Part shown: positions 16,419 to 25,194 of the stretch, one piece after another | How positions within the stretch are numbered: the stretch's first letter is position 1 | Layout of the letters: each line of letters starts with the position of its first letter | Assembly (NCBI GenBank): GCA_963711315.1 | Contig: CAVQDQ010000004.1 | Coordinates: 186,001-250,000 of the forward strand | Reading direction: 5' to 3' | DNA length: 64,000 bases | From: PALSA-612 sp963711315 | GTDB taxonomy: Bacteria; Actinomycetota; Thermoleophilia; Gaiellales; Gaiellaceae | The notes under the pieces: generated by a model | The model's database searches: none | Seen by the model: only the letters and a program-made list of their open reading frames with translations | Told to the model about the DNA's origin: nothing | Made by a program: the position numbers and the translations under genes

Positions 16419-17324
16419 GTGGCAAGTTCCAAATCGCAGCCCGTCGCCGTCATCGGCGCACCCCTCGACCTCGGCCAGGATCGGCGAGGCGTGGACATGG
16501 GGCCGTCGGCGATCCGCTACGCCGGACTGGAGAGGCGCATCGCCGAGCTCGGGCGCGAGTGCCACGACTGGGGAAACGTGCCGACGCCGGTGCCGGAGGC
16601 AGTGGCCGAAGGTGACGAGGAGCTGCGCTTCCTCGACCAGATCAAGGCCACGTGCGTGGAGGTGGCGAAGCTCGTCCGTCGTGCGGTCGTCGACGGCGAG
16701 CTGCCGCTCGTGCTCGGCGGCGACCACTCGATAGCGCTCGGCACGCTCGCGGGTCTCCGTCGCGACGGCCCGGGTGGCGTGCTCTGGCTGGACGCGCACG
16801 GCGATCTCAACACGCCCGAGACAAGCCTCACAGGCAACGTCCACGGGATGGTGCTGGCGGCCGCACTGGGACTCGACGGCGACGCCTTCGAGCACGAAGC
16901 GTGGACTCTGCCGGCCGTCGACCCGTCCCGCGTCGCGCTCGTCGGCGTGCGGTCTCTCGACGACGCCGAGCGCGCCGTGCTCCGCGAACTGGGTGCTGTT
17001 GTCTACACCATGAGCGACCTCGACCGGCTCGGCGTGGAGCACGCTATGCGCGAGGCGCTCGAGCACATCGACGGCCCGGGCTTTGTCCATGTGTCGCTCG
17101 ACATGGACGTCGTCGACCCCTCCGATGCGCCCGGGGTGGGGACGCCCGTGCGCGGTGGGCTTACCTACCGCGAGGCACATCTGGCCCTGGAGCTCGTAGC
17201 CGAGTCCGGCATCGCCGGGTCGCTCGACGTCGTGGAGGTGAACCCCATCCTCGACCGTGAGAACGAGACGGCGCGCTTGGTCGTGGAGCTCGTGGCGAGC
17301 GCGCTCGGCGCGCGCATCCTCTAA
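16419..17324 (+). CDS. rocF: Arginase (ureohydrolase family)
   Basis: A 301-residue manganese ureohydrolase, most like arginases that split L-arginine into ornithine and urea. Metal-binding motifs: GGDHSIALG, WLDAHGDLNTP and SLDMDVVDPSDAPG; the C-terminal VVEVNPILD is also typical. GTG at 16419 gives a natural start before SQPVAVIGAPLD; an upstream GTG at 16398 is possible. Its stop overlaps the 3' end of the convergent cupin gene by 4 bases. Agmatinase-type specificity is less likely given the arginase-like N-terminus. Confidence 0.88.
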   Translation: MASSKSQPVAVIGAPLDLGQDRRGVDMGPSAIRYAGLERRIAELGRECHDWGNVPTPVPEAVAEGDEELRFLDQIKATCVEVAKLVRRAVVDGELPLVLGGDHSIALGTLAGLRRDGPGGVLWLDAHGDLNTPETSLTGNVHGMVLAAALGLDGDAFEHEAWTLPAVDPSRVALVGVRSLDDAERAVLRELGAVVYTMSDLDRLGVEHAMREALEHIDGPGFVHVSLDMDVVDPSDAPGVGTPVRGGLTYREAHLALELVAESGIAGSLDVVEVNPILDRENETARLVVELVASALGARIL

Positions 17325-17668
17325 ACGGCCGGGACGAAGTCCAGGGCGACGCAAGGCTCGTCGCCCACCACCCATGCATCGTGACCCGGGGCGGCGACGA
17401 AGGCGTCACCGGGACCCACCTCCACCTCGGTGCCGTCCAATGCTCGGATGATCATGCGACCCGAGATGACGTAACCGATGTGCTGTTCCGAATCGCGTCC
17501 GCTCAGGGGCCGGGCGTGTTGCGACCAGCACCAACCAGGGTCATACACGCCCCGCCCGAGAGCGACACCCTCCAGTGCCACTACAGCCCGGCCGCTTCCG
17601 TCGAGAAACGTCCACTTCCGATCAGGCGACTCGAGGCTCTTGACCTCAACGCTTCGCAGTTCGTCCAC
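17321..17668 (-). CDS. Small cupin-domain protein
   Basis: A 115-residue single-domain cupin. The barrel holds SEQHIGYVISGRM and, later, VGPGDAFVAAPGHDAW, the two short motifs that usually carry metal ligands. A ligand or reaction cannot be assigned. It is convergent with arginase and 69 bases from the rarA stop, on the same strand as rarA. Confidence 0.75.
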   Translation of the reverse strand: MDELRSVEVKSLESPDRKWTFLDGSGRAVVALEGVALGRGVYDPGWCWSQHARPLSGRDSEQHIGYVISGRMIIRALDGTEVEVGPGDAFVAAPGHDAWVVGDEPCVALDFVPAV

Positions 17669-17737
17669 CTACGCGCGGGACGCTACCAAGGCGCGTGTCG
17701 AATGAGCTGGCAAATCTACGGCCGCGCACCCGCGCTG

Positions 17738-18971
17738 CTAGGGGTTGTAGTAGCGCTTGCCCTTCAGCTCGTCGGGCAGATAGCTCACCTCGAAGCCGGC
17801 CGGGTCGTCGTGGGGATAGATGTACCCCTCGCCGTGGCCCAGCTTGCGCTGCCCAGGATGGCCCGTGCTGCGCAGTGACTTCGGCGGCCTGGCGTTGCCC
17901 TGCTCGCGCACGTCTCGCCGCGCCTCGGCGAGCGCAGTGGTGACGGCGTTCGACTTCGGCGCCAGCGCCAGGTAGATCGCCGCCTGCGCGAGGTTGAGCT
18001 GCGCCTCGGGCAGCCCCACGTGCTCGACCGCGTTGGCGGCGGCGACCGCCACGACGAGCGCATTCGGATCGGCGTTCCCGATGTCCTCGGAGGCGAGGAT
18101 GACCATCCGGCGCGCCACGAACCGGGCATCCTCGCCGCCTTCGAGCATCGCGGCGAGGTAGTAGACGGCGGCGTCGGGATCGGAGCCTCGCATCGACTTG
18201 ATGAAGGCCGAGGCGAAGTCGTAATGCTGGTCACCGGCGCGGTCGTAGACGAGGGGCCGCTTGCGCGCCGCGTCCTCTACGTGGCTCTCGGCCAGCTCCT
18301 CGCCTGCGGCGGCGGCCGTCTGCCAGGCCAGCTCGAGGATGTTGAGGGCCGTGCGCGCGTCGCCGCCGGCCCTGACGCGCGATCAGGTCCACGAGGCCGT
18401 CAGTGACGTTCGCTTCGAGCTCTTCGGCGCCTCGGCGGACGATCGCCGCCAGCTCGTCCTGGGAGAGCGGCTCCAGCTCGTAGACCTGGCAGCGCGACAG
18501 CAGCGCGGCGTTCACCTCGAAATACGGGTTCTCGGTCGTCGCTCCGATCAGCGTCAGCAGGCCTTCCTCCACCGACGGCAGCAATGCATCCTGCTGGGCC
18601 TTGTTGAAGCGGTGGATCTCGTCCAGGAAGAGGATCGTGCGCCGGCCGTTCGCCCCCAACCGCTCCCGAGCGCCCGCGATCACCGCGCGCACCTCGGCCA
18701 CGGTCGCGCTCACGGCGGACAGCTGCTCGAACGCCGCGTCGGTACTCGCGGCGACGATGCGGGCGAGGGTGGTCTTGCCGCTCCCGGGAGGCCCGTAGAG
18801 GATCAGCGAGCCCACCCGGTCGTCCGCGATGGCGCGGCGTAGCACCGACCCTTCTCCGAGGATCTGTTGCTGGCCGACTAGCTCGTCGACGGTCTTGGGC
18901 CGCACGCGTGCGGCGAGCGGTGCCTGCTCGGACATCCGCGCCGACGCGGCCTCCGAGAACAGGTCGCCCAT
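17738..18971 (-). CDS. rarA: Replication-associated recombination protein A (RarA/MgsA), one frameshift
   Basis: An AAA+ ATPase acting at stalled replication forks. The N-terminal half (from ATG 18971) has RPKTVDELVGQQQILG, Walker A YGPPGSGKTT, Walker B ILFLDEIHRFNKAQQD and sensor 1 GATTENPYF. The C-terminal half is in another frame: GGDARTALNILELAW, VYDRAGDQHYDFASAFIKS and the tail GYIYPHDDP. The shift lies near 18375, inside the usual RAGGDARTALN sequence, consistent with one extra base. About 410 residues are expected. It is divergent from the M20 peptidase, whose start is 9 bases away. Confidence 0.9.
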
Positions 18972-18980
18972 GCCGAAAGT

Positions 18981-20294
18981 ATGCTCGACGCCGTGCCCAA
19001 CCCTCTTCGTGCGGAAGCTGTCCGGCTGCTCCAGGAGCTCATTCGCGTCAACACCGTCAATCCGCCCGGGAACGAGACCGCCGCCGCCGAGTTGCTGCGC
19101 GCGTACCTCGAGGAGAACGGCATCGAGTGCGAGCTCTACGCTCGCGACCCCGCGCGCGCGAACCTCGTCGCGCGGCTTCCGGGGTCCGGAGACGGGCCCC
19201 GGCTGCTGCTGCTCTCTCACACCGACACCGTGCTCGCCGACCCGTCCGAGTGGACGGTGGATCCCTGGTCGGGGGAGCTGCGGGACAGCTGTGTGTGGGG
19301 CCGCGGCGCTCTGGACATGAAGAGCCAGGTGGCTGCGAGCGCGGTCGCGATCGCCTCTCTGGCGCGCGAAGGCTTCCAGCCCGCCGGCGACCTCGTCTTC
19401 GCCGCCACGGCTGACGAGGAGGTGGGGGACGGCGACGCGCAGGGCCTTCAGTGGCTGTGCGAAGAGCACCCCGATGCGGTGCATACCGAGTACGCGGTGA
19501 ACGAAGGGGCCGGCGACCGGCTGGAGCTCGGCGGCCGGGTGTTCTACACGTGCGCCGCCGCAGAGAAGACGTCGTCGCCGTTTCGCCTTCGCGTGCACGG
19601 GCGCAGTGGCCACGCTGCTTTGCCCGGCATTGCGGACAACGCACTCGTCAAGGCGGCGGGGCTCATCGAGAAGACCGCGGCGTACCGGGAGGAGCCGCGG
19701 CTCGGTCCCGAGACGGAAGGCTTCCTCGCGGCGGTGGTCGGTTCGGTGCCGCCTGCCCCCGAGGCGCTCGCTGCCGCCCGCGCCGTCGATCCCGCCGCCG
19801 CGGAGATCCTCGAGCCGCTGTTGACGACGACGCTTGCGCCTACGCTCATCTCGGCCTCCCACCAGCGGAACGTGATCCCCGGCCTCTGCGAGGTCACCGT
19901 CGACTGCCGGCTCAGGCCCGGCGACTCGCAGGACGAGTTGGACGGCATCTTGCGGGAGTGGTTCGGCCCGGGCGACTACGAGCTCGTGTGGCGGACTCCC
20001 CAGGGTGGGACGCGGTCGCCGATCGACACGCCCCTCTGGACGGCAATCGAGGAGTTTGTCGAGCGCGCCGAGGCCGGGGCCGTGGCCGTCCCGATGTGTG
20101 TCGCGGGGTTCACCGACAGCCACTGGCTCCGGGAGGCGTTCGGTACGGTCGCATACGGTTTCTTTCCTATGAAGGAGATGGACGCCGAGCTCGCCAACCG
20201 GCTCGTCCACTCCGCCGACGAGCGGATCACGGAGGCTGACCTCGAGCTCGGAGTGGAGTTCCTGCGTCATGCTGCGCGAGCGATCGGCCGATAG
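18981..20294 (+). CDS. M20-family metallopeptidase / deacylase
   Basis: A 437-residue M20 zinc hydrolase of the ArgE/DapE/acylase group. Metal-site motifs: LLSHTDTV, GRGALDMKSQ, ATADEEVGD and the later HQRNVIPG. A dimerisation (lid) domain lies between about 200 and 330. Substrate (acetylornithine, succinyl-diaminopimelate, or a dipeptide) cannot be chosen from sequence. The context, with arginase about 2 kb upstream, is only weakly suggestive of amino-acid metabolism. Confidence 0.87.
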   Translation: MLDAVPNPLRAEAVRLLQELIRVNTVNPPGNETAAAELLRAYLEENGIECELYARDPARANLVARLPGSGDGPRLLLLSHTDTVLADPSEWTVDPWSGELRDSCVWGRGALDMKSQVAASAVAIASLAREGFQPAGDLVFAATADEEVGDGDAQGLQWLCEEHPDAVHTEYAVNEGAGDRLELGGRVFYTCAAAEKTSSPFRLRVHGRSGHAALPGIADNALVKAAGLIEKTAAYREEPRLGPETEGFLAAVVGSVPPAPEALAAARAVDPAAAEILEPLLTTTLAPTLISASHQRNVIPGLCEVTVDCRLRPGDSQDELDGILREWFGPGDYELVWRTPQGGTRSPIDTPLWTAIEEFVERAEAGAVAVPMCVAGFTDSHWLREAFGTVAYGFFPMKEMDAELANRLVHSADERITEADLELGVEFLRHAARAIGR

Positions 20295-20307
20295 CTACCG
20301 TGTCGTG

Positions 20308-21078
20308 ATGGCTGAGGAGAAAGTCCGTCTCGGAGGCATGGCGCTGGCAAACGGCGTGCTCGTCCACGGGCCGACGTCGTGGGCGTGCGCAGTTCGCACC
20401 GAGAACGGCGAGATCGAAGTAGCAAGCGGTCCCAAGCGGCTGATCCGCTGGAACGGGCCGTTGCTACGGGGCCCGGCCAGGCTGCTCGAGGCCCTGCTCG
20501 TGCTGCCTCGAGTGCGCCGGAACCTTCCGCAGGCACGGTTCGCGTTCCAGCGCCCCGCAGTGCTTGCCTCGCTAGCTGCGGCGGGAGTCGGAGGCCGCGC
20601 CATCCGTACGACTCGTCTGCCGCCTGCGCTCCAGGAGCTGGCAGCGGGAGCGATGGCGCTGACACCGGCTCTGCTCGCGCTGCGCGAGCGTGACCTGGCC
20701 GCCTACCACGGAGCCGAGCATGTTTCCATCGGCACCTACGAGCACGGGGCGCCGGCTGCGAAGGAGCACGAAAGGTGCGGCACGCACCTCGTCGGGCCGC
20801 TGCTACTGGCGACTGCCGCCGGCGCGACGCTCGCAGGAAAGGCGCCAGCGTCGGTCCGCCGGCCGGCCAGCCTGGCCGCCGCATTCGGGGCGATGGCGGC
20901 CGCGACCGAGATCTTCGGCTGGATGGTGCGGAACCCAGAGCACCCCGTCGCCAAGGCGCTTTCACGACCGGGCCAGGAGCTCCAGGAGCGCGTCGCCACC
21001 GCCGACCCGTCGCCGGAGCAGGTGGAGGTCGCCGACGCGGCTCTCCATGCCTGCCTCGAGCTCGAGCAACTGAGCTAA
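20308..21078 (+). CDS. DUF1385 family membrane protein
   Basis: A 256-residue protein beginning with VRLGGMALANGVLVHGP, the DUF1385 signature. It has the second family motif YHGAEHVSIGTYE near residue 137. Several hydrophobic segments (ALTPALLAL, GPLLLATAAGATLA, AAAFGAMAAA) suggest membrane association. The function of the family is unknown. The ATG at 20308 follows the M20 stop by 13 bases; GTG at 20305 is an equivalent start. Confidence 0.75.
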   Translation: MAEEKVRLGGMALANGVLVHGPTSWACAVRTENGEIEVASGPKRLIRWNGPLLRGPARLLEALLVLPRVRRNLPQARFAFQRPAVLASLAAAGVGGRAIRTTRLPPALQELAAGAMALTPALLALRERDLAAYHGAEHVSIGTYEHGAPAAKEHERCGTHLVGPLLLATAAGATLAGKAPASVRRPASLAAAFGAMAAATEIFGWMVRNPEHPVAKALSRPGQELQERVATADPSPEQVEVADAALHACLELEQLS

Positions 21079-21110
21079 GGCTTTCACTCCGTAGTGCCGA
21101 TGCGCTGATC

Positions 21111-22613
21111 GTGGGCGCGATCCTCGACGACGTCGGTGGGATGCTCCTGATTTGGCTCCCGCTGGTCCTCATGTGTCTGATGGTGTACTTCCTCTGGCGC
21201 GTGGTGAAGCTCACGCCGAGGGTCAACACCCAGCGTCCTGCCTCCCGATCGAGCTCGACCGTCTCCTGGAACGATGTCGCCGGTCTCTCGGAGGTCAAGG
21301 TGGAGCTGCAGGAGGTCGTCGACTTCCTCCGCGATCCGAAGCGCTTCGAGCAACTCGGCGCACGCGTGCCCAAGGGGATCCTCTTCTACGGCCCCCCGGG
21401 TACGGGAAAGACGCTGTTGGCGAAGGCCGTAGCACACGAGTCCGGCGCCTCGTTCTTCTCGCAGAGCGCCTCCGCGTTCGTGGAGATGTTCGCCGGCCTT
21501 GGCGCCGCCCGCATCCGCAAGCTCTTCACCGAAGCGCGCAAGCACGCGCCGGCGATCGTCTTCATCGACGAGTTGGATGCCGTCGGCGCTGCTCGCACGG
21601 GACACGGCTTCAACCGTGAGCAGGACCAGACGCTCAATCAGTTGCTCGTCGAGCTGGACGGCTTCTCCTCGGACGACCGAGTGGTGGTCATGGGCGCATC
21701 CAACCGTCTCCAGGACCTCGATCCGGCGCTACTCCGCCCGGGTCGCTTCGACCGGCAGGTGCTGGTGCCGGCGCCTGACCTCGTCGGCCGGGAAGAGATC
21801 CTCGGCGTCCACACCAACGGAAAACCGCTGGCGGCGGGCGTCGATCTCCAGACGATCGCCCGGCAGACAGCGGGCCTTACTGGCGCCGACCTCGCGAACA
21901 TCGCCAACGAGGCCGCCATCGCCGCCGGCCGCCGTCACGCCAGCGAGATCGCGGACGAGGACTTCGACTCGGCCATGGAGCGCGTCGTGGCGGGGCTCCA
22001 GCAGCGCCGCGTCGTCTCCGAGAAGGAGAAGCGTATTCTCGCGTACCACGAAGCGGGCCACGCCCTCATGTCGCATCTGATGGGCGACGCCCTGCCCGTC
22101 CACAAGGTGACGATCGTGTCGCGCGGCCAGGCGCTCGGCTACACGCTCAACCTGCCCGCCGAGGACCGCTACCTCCACACCAAGGAGGAGCTGACCGACA
22201 TGCTCAAGGTCTACCTCGCCGGCCGCGCTGCCGAGCAGGTCGTCTTCGGGCGGGTCACCAACGGGGCGGCCAACGATCTCGAGCGCGCGACCGATCTCGC
22301 CCGCGCGATGGTGTTCGACTACGGGATGTCCGAGATCGTGTCCTCGCGGACCATGCGGGCGGACAACTACGCGCTGTCGGAAGAGACGAAGCGCCTCCGC
22401 GACGGCGAGCAGGCTCGATTGACGGACGAGGCGTACGACGAGGCCATGCGCCTGCTGACGAAGTACCGCGGCCCGCTCGATCGCATCGCCCAGGGACTGC
22501 TCGACCGCGAGACGCTCGTCCGCGACCAGCTCGACGAGCTACTCGAAGGCGTCGCGCGCGAGTCGCGGAGCTCGGAGACGGTCGGCACCGTGCGCGCTCT
22601 GCCCGACGACTAG
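21111..22613 (+). CDS. ftsH: FtsH-like AAA+ zinc protease with a single N-terminal membrane helix
   Basis: A 500-residue membrane AAA+ metalloprotease. One TM helix (LLIWLPLVLMCLMVYFLW) is followed directly by the AAA module, with Walker A GPPGTGKT near residue 94, the pore loop FAGLGAARIRKLF, Walker B IVFIDELDAVG, and the second region of homology LLRPGRFDRQ. The zinc site is H313EAGH. Canonical FtsH has two TM helices around a periplasmic domain of about 70 residues, absent here. GTG 21111 is chosen; ATG 21141 is a plausible alternative that keeps the whole helix. It may act as an auxiliary FtsH paralogue. Confidence 0.88.
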   Translation: MGAILDDVGGMLLIWLPLVLMCLMVYFLWRVVKLTPRVNTQRPASRSSSTVSWNDVAGLSEVKVELQEVVDFLRDPKRFEQLGARVPKGILFYGPPGTGKTLLAKAVAHESGASFFSQSASAFVEMFAGLGAARIRKLFTEARKHAPAIVFIDELDAVGAARTGHGFNREQDQTLNQLLVELDGFSSDDRVVVMGASNRLQDLDPALLRPGRFDRQVLVPAPDLVGREEILGVHTNGKPLAAGVDLQTIARQTAGLTGADLANIANEAAIAAGRRHASEIADEDFDSAMERVVAGLQQRRVVSEKEKRILAYHEAGHALMSHLMGDALPVHKVTIVSRGQALGYTLNLPAEDRYLHTKEELTDMLKVYLAGRAAEQVVFGRVTNGAANDLERATDLARAMVFDYGMSEIVSSRTMRADNYALSEETKRLRDGEQARLTDEAYDEAMRLLTKYRGPLDRIAQGLLDRETLVRDQLDELLEGVARESRSSETVGTVRALPDD

Positions 22614-22633
22614 CTCTCCACTAGCATCGGGGC

Positions 22634-23038
22634 GTGGCGCTCCGAGGGATTCATCACATCGGCGTTGCCGTCATCGACCTCGACGAGGCGGTGTCGACCT
22701 ACGGACGCCTGCTCGGCGCCAGTGTCGAGGCTCGCGAGACGATCGCGTCGCAGGGCGCCGAGGCTGTGGCGCTGCACGTGGGTGACGGCCGGGTCGAGCT
22801 GCTCGCTGCGCTCGACGACGACACGCCGGTGGGACGGTTCCTTGCCCGCCGCGGGCCGGGGATGCACCACGTCGCGTACGAAGTGGAGGACCTCCGCGCG
22901 GAGCTCGCCCGGCTTGATGGTGAGGGCGTGCAGCTCGTCGATCACGAGCCGCGCCTCGGTCTGTACGGTCTCCAGGTGGCGTTCATCCATCCCGATGCGG
23001 TGCACGGCGTGCTGACGGAGCTTGTCACTCATGCCTGA
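22634..23038 (+). CDS. mce: Methylmalonyl-CoA epimerase
   Basis: A 134-residue vicinal-oxygen-chelate protein. It starts GIHHIGVAVIDLDEAV, has VELLAAL in mid-chain, and shows the metal-ligand region GPGMHHVAYEVEDL, followed by QLVDHEPRLG. This pattern fits the enzyme that interconverts the R and S forms of methylmalonyl-CoA in propionate metabolism. No mutase or carboxylase gene is nearby. The start is GTG at 22634. The next gene begins inside its 3' end. Confidence 0.85.
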   Translation: MALRGIHHIGVAVIDLDEAVSTYGRLLGASVEARETIASQGAEAVALHVGDGRVELLAALDDDTPVGRFLARRGPGMHHVAYEVEDLRAELARLDGEGVQLVDHEPRLGLYGLQVAFIHPDAVHGVLTELVTHA

Positions 23039-23255
23039 CGCAGTTGCTCGAGTCGAGATCGGCTTCCAGGGCGGGGAAGTCGTCTCGATGCGAGTGCCAG
23101 TCGAGGACGCTGACGCGCTCGACAAGTCCCTGCGGGCGAGAGAGGACGCCGTCTGCGAGCTGCGCGGCGAGGACGGCCGTTTCCTCGTCGTGCTGGCTCA
23201 GGTGCTGTACGTCAAGCGGTACGCGCGCGAGGCGCGCGTCGGCTTCACGCAGTAG
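23031..23255 (+). CDS. DUF3107-like small protein
   Basis: A 74-residue acidic protein with the layout of the actinobacterial DUF3107 family. A short beta strand (VARVEIGFQ) is followed by a helix of paired charges, then FLVVLAQVLYVKRY near the C-terminus. The function is unknown. ATG 23031 overlaps the epimerase end by 8 bases, and the YchF-like gene follows 9 bases later, so the three are probably co-transcribed. Confidence 0.65.
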   Translation: MPDAVARVEIGFQGGEVVSMRVPVEDADALDKSLRAREDAVCELRGEDGRFLVVLAQVLYVKRYAREARVGFTQ

Positions 23256-23264
23256 AGGCTCTTC

Positions 23265-24188
23265 GTGGGACTCGAGGTCGGGATTATCGGCCTGCCGCGG
23301 TCGGGCAAGACGACGCTCTTCAACGCGCTGACACGAGCCGGCGCCGAGATGCACGACGCGAAGGCGCACGTGGGCATGGCCGAGATCGCCGATTCTCGTC
23401 TTGCCGGCGTGGCGCGCGTCGACGGCTCGGCAAAGGCGACGCCGGCAGTGATCCGCGTGGAAGACGTCCCGGGCACCGGCGCGGCGCTGCTCGGCAACCT
23501 CCGTCGTGTCGATGCATTGCTCTGCGTGGTGGACGGCTACTCGCCGGGCGCCGATCCCGCCCGCGATCTCGAGCAGCTCTCACTCGAGCTGCTGGTGGCA
23601 GACCGCGATCACGTCGAGGCGCGGCTCCAGCGGGTGCGCACACAGGCGAAGTCCGGGGACGCGAGACTTCGCTCGGAAGCGGTGGCACTCGAGGCGCTGC
23701 TCGCGCATCTCGACGCGGGTGGCAACCTGAGCGACCACGTGGGCGAGGTTCCTCGGGAGCTCGAGCCGTTGACGACGAAGCCGCAGGTCGTGGTCGAGAA
23801 CGGCTCCGGCGGGATCGACCTTGCGTTCGAGCTCGAGCTCTCAGAGCTGGGTGAGTCGGAGGCGGCGGAGTACCGGGAAGGCCCCTCGGCGCTCGACGAG
23901 GTCGTACGGAGGCTGCGCGATTTGCTTGGCCTGATCACGTTCTTCACCGGTGGCGAGACGGAGGCGCGGGCGTGGACCCTGCGACGCGGCCAGACGGCGC
24001 TCGAAGCGGCCGCCGAGATCCACTCGGACATCGCGCGCGGCTTCATTCGCTGCGAGGTGATCAAGGTGAGCGATCTCGTCGAGTGCGGCTCGCGCGCCGA
24101 GGCTGCCAGGCGCGGCCTCCAGCGGCTCGAGGGCAAGGACTACCTCGTCGAGGACGGCGACGTGTTGCACATCCGCTTCAGCCCCTAA
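23265..24188 (+). CDS. ychF: YchF/OLA1-like GTPase, compact
   Basis: A 307-residue P-loop NTPase of the Obg-related YchF family, which bind nucleotide and associate with ribosomes. The P loop is GLPRSGKTTLF and G3 is DVPGTG. A coiled helical insert lies near 120-165, and the C-terminal TGS domain ends with GKDYLVEDGDVLHIRF, as in YchF. It is about 55 residues shorter than the usual 363. Where the family shows NxxE specificity residues, this protein reads VVVENGSGG, so nucleotide preference may differ. The start is GTG at 23265. Confidence 0.83.
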   Translation: MGLEVGIIGLPRSGKTTLFNALTRAGAEMHDAKAHVGMAEIADSRLAGVARVDGSAKATPAVIRVEDVPGTGAALLGNLRRVDALLCVVDGYSPGADPARDLEQLSLELLVADRDHVEARLQRVRTQAKSGDARLRSEAVALEALLAHLDAGGNLSDHVGEVPRELEPLTTKPQVVVENGSGGIDLAFELELSELGESEAAEYREGPSALDEVVRRLRDLLGLITFFTGGETEARAWTLRRGQTALEAAAEIHSDIARGFIRCEVIKVSDLVECGSRAEAARRGLQRLEGKDYLVEDGDVLHIRFSP

Positions 24189-24231
24189 TCGCGGGACTCC
24201 GTTATGCGTCGCCGTTGGTACGGTGGCGCCG

Positions 24232-24555
24232 ATGGCCGAAGTGGTCGAGACGCACGACCTCACGGATCCCTCACAGGACGGCTGGGCACTGGACTACCGG
24301 ATCCGGCGTGAGGACGGTGAGGAGCTCCACGCCGAGGTTCGTTGCTGGAACAAGGCGCACGCCGCCGCCGAGCGAGCAGGGAACGCCAAGGCTCTCGCGG
24401 CGATCGCGGACCGGGGCAGCGCCGCCGCGCTCGAGTACGCGGAGCTGGTGGAGTCCCCGGCGTCGCGTGGCGCAGTGCTGATCTCGATCTGGTTCGACTC
24501 CGCCGGCGAAGGCAATTTGCGCCGTCGGGTCAGCTACGAACGCGCTCCCGAATAG
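24232..24555 (+). CDS. Hypothetical protein
   Basis: A 107-residue acidic protein that I do not recognise. It has the charged beginning EVVETHDLTDPSQDGWALDY, an alanine-rich central helix (KAHAAAERAGNAKALAAIA) and a beta-like C-terminus (GAVLISIWFDS). There is no signal peptide or membrane segment. Codon use matches the neighbours, so it is probably real. GTG 24223 is an alternative start. Confidence 0.5.
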   Translation: MAEVVETHDLTDPSQDGWALDYRIRREDGEELHAEVRCWNKAHAAAERAGNAKALAAIADRGSAAALEYAELVESPASRGAVLISIWFDSAGEGNLRRRVSYERAPE

Positions 24556-24570
24556 GCCACTCGGGTCGAA

Positions 24571-25185
24571 CTACGACGCCCGGCCGTCACCTCTCGATCG
24601 AAGTCTCCGCTCGAGGTTGGTCTTCACCTGCGGCCAGTCGTCGTCGACGATCGCGAACCAGGCGGAGTCGCGCAGACGCGTGCCGTCGTTGCCGGCGAGC
24701 ATGTGCTTGCGGAACACGCCTTCGAACTCTGCGGGGAGGGCTGCCAGCGCTCGCCGGGAGCGTTCGTTCAGGGCGTCCGTCTTGAACTCGACCCGCATAC
24801 AGCCGAGGCGCTCGAACGCGTGCTCTAACAGCAGCAGCTTCGCCTCGACGTTCGCGCCCGTCGACCAGGCCGAGCGCGTTAGCCAGGTCCAGCCGATCTC
24901 CAAACCGCGGTGCTCCGGACGGAGTGAGAGGTAGCGCGTGCTGCCGAGCGGCGTGAGCGTCGTCGCGTCGAGCACCGCGAACGGGACGTGCTCGCCACGC
25001 GCTCCGTGTCCGAGCGCCTCATCGAGCCACGCGTGAAACTGCTCCTTGTCGGCGGACGGGTCGACGGGCATCAACGACCAGTCCATGTCCTGAGCAGCCC
25101 GGAACAGGCCGTCCTCGTGGGTGCGGTCGAGCGGTTCGACCGTCACGAGCTTGCCGGGTAACCGCGCCGCGATCTCCTCCCACAT
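24571..25185 (-). CDS. GNAT-family N-acetyltransferase (RimJ/RimL type)
   Basis: A 204-residue GNAT protein. It has an N-terminal VTVEPLDRTHEDGLF, central strands PLGSTRYLSLRP and LEIGWTWL, and RVEFKTDALNERSRRALAAL, the RimJ/RimL acetyl-CoA region. The final VFRKHMLAGNDGTRLRDSAWF is typical of the group modifying small molecules or protein N-termini. The acceptor is not predictable. It lies 9 bases downstream of the YhaM-like gene on the same strand. Confidence 0.83.
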   Translation of the reverse strand: MWEEIAARLPGKLVTVEPLDRTHEDGLFRAAQDMDWSLMPVDPSADKEQFHAWLDEALGHGARGEHVPFAVLDATTLTPLGSTRYLSLRPEHRGLEIGWTWLTRSAWSTGANVEAKLLLLEHAFERLGCMRVEFKTDALNERSRRALAALPAEFEGVFRKHMLAGNDGTRLRDSAWFAIVDDDWPQVKTNLERRLRSRGDGRAS

Positions 25186-25194
25186 GCGGCGCCG

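Noticed and set aside
15971..17375. Minus-strand reading frames with GPESNRRHHGFQPCALPTEL and ARAGIEPATPRFSAVCSTD across the tRNA region
   Set aside because: These are translations of the antisense strand of tRNA-Phe, a well-known spurious protein pattern in databases. The longer frames also cover arginase on the wrong strand.
18231..20270. A 679-residue minus-strand frame extending rarA upstream across the M20 peptidase
   Set aside because: Only the part from ATG 18971 is RarA; the rest is antisense to an intact M20 gene.
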